64,000 bases of DNA. Origin: an uncultured Anaeroplasmataceae bacterium. Lineage in GTDB: Bacteria > Bacillota_I > Bacilli_A > Acholeplasmatales > Anaeroplasmataceae. A program made the translations under genes and the position numbers. Position 1 is the first letter of the stretch, and each line of letters opens with the position of its first letter. This document shows, piece after piece, positions 61,869-64,000 of this stretch. The DNA is taken from positions 1 through 64,000 of the forward strand of contig CAKQDS010000002.1 of the NCBI GenBank assembly GCA_934229535.1, read 5' to 3'. The notes beneath the pieces are model-generated. The model was not told the origin of the DNA. It did no database searches and saw nothing but the letters and a program-made list of their open reading frames with translations.

Positions 61869-62399
61869 TTACTCCCATTTAGCATCTGCATAACTCTTTG
61901 GTAAAATATCAATACCAGAAAGATTAATATAACCAACCTTATCACCACCAGGACCTATTGTCCTAAATCCTTCTAAATAGCTCTCTGTAATTTCTTCATT
62001 AGTACTAATAAGCTTATAAGGTGAACCACCAACAACAAAATAGCTTTGCATATCATTTATGAAACAATTATCTAATTTATAAACACTTAATGTTTGACTA
62101 GATTTCTTCTTAATTTCTATACCATTTCCAGAATAAGTATAATAAGAATATTTATATGTTAAACTATGAGACCAATTCTCTTCATCAATTTCAATAGTGC
62201 CAAAATTTCTTTTATAATAAAGACTATATTTATTATTGGAATTAATAGTTAATCTTATTGTTAAATCATTACTATATCTTGTTCCACAAAAATATTGTTC
62301 TTCAAGCATCTTCTTCTCATTTTTATTTTGAGATACCATATTACAAGATGTTAAAACTATCAATAGCAAAACAAAAAAACAACAAACAGACTTCTTCAT
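61869..62399 (-). CDS. Uncharacterised lipoprotein
   Basis: 176 residues. Signal peptide with lipobox VLTSC; the mature part is beta-rich (SNDLTIRLTINSNNKYSLYYKRNFGTIEI) and looks like a small beta-barrel or lipocalin-like lipoprotein, no family assigned. AGGAG seven bases upstream favours the ATG at 62399; an ATG at 62414 overlaps the previous stop (ATGA). Confidence 0.65.
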   Translation of the reverse strand: MKKSVCCFFVLLLIVLTSCNMVSQNKNEKKMLEEQYFCGTRYSNDLTIRLTINSNNKYSLYYKRNFGTIEIDEENWSHSLTYKYSYYTYSGNGIEIKKKSSQTLSVYKLDNCFINDMQSYFVVGGSPYKLISTNEEITESYLEGFRTIGPGGDKVGYINLSGIDILPKSYADAKWE

Positions 62400-62410
62400 A
62401 CATTTTCTCC

Positions 62411-64000
62411 TCATTTAAAATTTATTTTTCCATGACGACTACATTTATTTTTAAATATTCCCTCAAGATTTCTACCACATATCGGACATTTATTATAATA
62501 TCTAGCAAGAATATTTAATACATTTTCTAATGGCTTATATAAATTATTACTAAATAGATTATTTTTATTATCAGTCAATAATTTATTAAAAATAGCCTTC
62601 CGACATGTATCATCAGCATCCTTAAAATAATCAAGTTTTATGTCCATCAAAATAAATTCATAATCTATTTCAAGCAAATGACAAATATACCTATTAAGAA
62701 TTCCGCGTCTAGCTTCTACAACAAAAGCCTTGTCCATTTTCAAATATTTATTGTACTTAATTTTCAAATATTCACTATGAGCCTCAATTGATGATTTATT
62801 ATTTATATCTTTTTTAGAATTCATAAATGAATCATCAATTATATGACAATTATCAGAATAACTATTTTGGTAAATCTCAAAAATTATACTATTTGCTTTT
62901 TCATTTCGAAAATTAAATAATAGGTGCTTTAAGGCCTCTTCATTATTTTTTTGCAAATAATAATATCTACCTATTAAGTATTTAGCATCATCACTTTCAT
63001 TTTCATATTTACATACATATTTAAGTACAGGTTCATAATTATAGATTTCAAAATACTTAAACAATGACTTCTTGCCATCATATTCGTTAATCTGCAATTG
63101 CTTTAATATATATTTAAATCCAACTTCTAACGCTTCATTATTAGGACTACCACTCAAATAATACTTAATTAAATAGCTAATTGCCGTCGCATCATTATTA
63201 CTTGCTAAATATTCATAGGTTTTAATTTTAATAGTAATTGCTTCTGAAACAGACAAATATTTTTCATCGATAAGACAAATTATATTAATATAAATATCTC
63301 TAGCACTCAAAAAATCAATATTATTAATATATTTGATTATTTTAATAGCAAAAGGCTTAAAATCACTATAATCACAATACTTTTTGCAAAACTCTAATGT
63401 TCTTCTAGCATACATCCTAAAGCAATAGAAGTTCAATTTATTATCTATAATATTGCATAAGCCATCCATATAATACTTAGTTGAATCCTTTATACCATAT
63501 GCAGCGCAATAATCACCACAGTCCATATAAGCTGTAAAGCTGCCATTTGCAATAGCTGTAATATAATACTCCCATGCTTTTTTTACTTGATTCTTACTAA
63601 GTTCATAATATCCTAGAAGTATTAACGCTCTTGGTCGATTTTTGGCTTTCATCAAATACATTATTGCTTTATCATATTTTTCCTGCAAAAAATAGCATTC
63701 GCCAATCGCTTGATTAACAAAGTCTGTTTCTTTCTCTTTCAAAAAATAATTTAAGCATTCACTTATAAGACTTTTATTTTCATATAGTTTAATAAAATCG
63801 TAAATATGCAATAAGTATAAATAATTATACGCTTTATTTTTAATTAATTTATTTAAAATATCTTCTAGCCATTTAGGCATTTCATTCAGTTTTATATTAA
63901 ATCCAAGAAATCCTAGTCTTTCTTTATTATAAATGAAGGAAATATAGTAATAATAATTGTCATCAAAAGCCTCAATATTTTTAAACCTTTCACTAGCTGT
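62411..64000 (-). CDS. Large helical-repeat (TPR/Sel1-like) protein with zinc-ribbon end, 5' part outside the window
   Basis: At least 529 codons are open. An ATG at 63880 exists, but the frame continues without a stop for 40 more codons to the window edge (NIKLNE, YISFIYNKERLGF), so the gene almost certainly starts beyond it. It has repeated 30-40 residue helical pairs (GECYFLQEKYDKAIMYLMKA, YLIGRYYYLQKNNEEALKHLL) like Sel1/TPR, and ends CPICGRNLEG...CSRHG, a zinc-binding knuckle. Probably a cytosolic scaffold; partner unknown. Confidence 0.75.
   Translation of the reverse strand, partial: TASERFKNIEAFDDNYYYYISFIYNKERLGFLGFNIKLNEMPKWLEDILNKLIKNKAYNYLYLLHIYDFIKLYENKSLISECLNYFLKEKETDFVNQAIGECYFLQEKYDKAIMYLMKAKNRPRALILLGYYELSKNQVKKAWEYYITAIANGSFTAYMDCGDYCAAYGIKDSTKYYMDGLCNIIDNKLNFYCFRMYARRTLEFCKKYCDYSDFKPFAIKIIKYINNIDFLSARDIYINIICLIDEKYLSVSEAITIKIKTYEYLASNNDATAISYLIKYYLSGSPNNEALEVGFKYILKQLQINEYDGKKSLFKYFEIYNYEPVLKYVCKYENESDDAKYLIGRYYYLQKNNEEALKHLLFNFRNEKANSIIFEIYQNSYSDNCHIIDDSFMNSKKDINNKSSIEAHSEYLKIKYNKYLKMDKAFVVEARRGILNRYICHLLEIDYEFILMDIKLDYFKDADDTCRKAIFNKLLTDNKNNLFSNNLYKPLENVLNILARYYNKCPICGRNLEGIFKNKCSRHGKINFK

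Overview
The window is strongly AT-rich, uses the standard code (TGG for Trp, TGA as stop), and has clear Shine-Dalgarno sites and sigma-A promoters. Its gene set points to a gut-dwelling low-GC Bacilli lineage near the Erysipelotrichia / RF39 / Mollicutes radiation. The evidence is a bile-salt-hydrolase-type enzyme, Spx, an opp-spx gene order like that of Bacillus, HrcA/CIRCE control, and a ClpB without its N-terminal domain as in Mollicutes. This placement is inference; no rRNA or ribosomal protein gene is present. Most genes lie on the minus strand.

Layout. 0.2-7.4 kb: AAC(3)-type acetyltransferase, HtpG under a CIRCE operator, two surface lipoproteins and a DUF2089/DUF4097 pair. 7.5-15.7 kb: a peptide-uptake locus oppA-(membrane protein)-oppB-C-D-F-(membrane protein)-spx, with a cre-like box before oppA. 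15.8-22 kb: alr, low-molecular-weight phosphatase, an SH3/C39-type secreted protein, an anion permease, rsmE and a diacylglycerol-kinase-like gene.

22-37 kb is a defence island: a single-chain Type ISP-like restriction-modification enzyme, two uncharacterised genes, a 19-repeat CRISPR array and a complete type II-A cas set (csn2, cas2, cas1, cas9). A tracrRNA gene with its own promoter and terminator lies divergent to cas9. Beyond it is an operon of an unknown gene, an XRE regulator and an ImmA/IrrE peptidase. 37-46 kb: gene remnants around ilvE, a self-regulated TetR gene, a flavodoxin-like oxidoreductase, a two-gene ABC exporter, a choloylglycine hydrolase and tRNA-Cys.

46-64 kb: CIRCE-controlled clpB, tRNA-Glu, a mtnN-udk-ylmH cluster, a Na/Pi cotransporter-DUF1538-PII operon, a heterodimeric ABC exporter divergent from a LysR gene, mscL, a formate/nitrite-type channel, two lipoproteins, and a large repeat-helix gene that runs off the right edge.

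The best-supported non-routine results come from non-coding sequence: the tracrRNA gene, the array promoter buried in csn2, twin spacers that share one border, two matching CIRCE/-35 nests, a TetR operator, and three gene remnants. I found no insertion sequence, integrase, riboswitch or T-box. I did not see a convincingly new system; the least explained genes are the two directly downstream of the CRISPR array and the leading gene of the XRE-ImmA operon.
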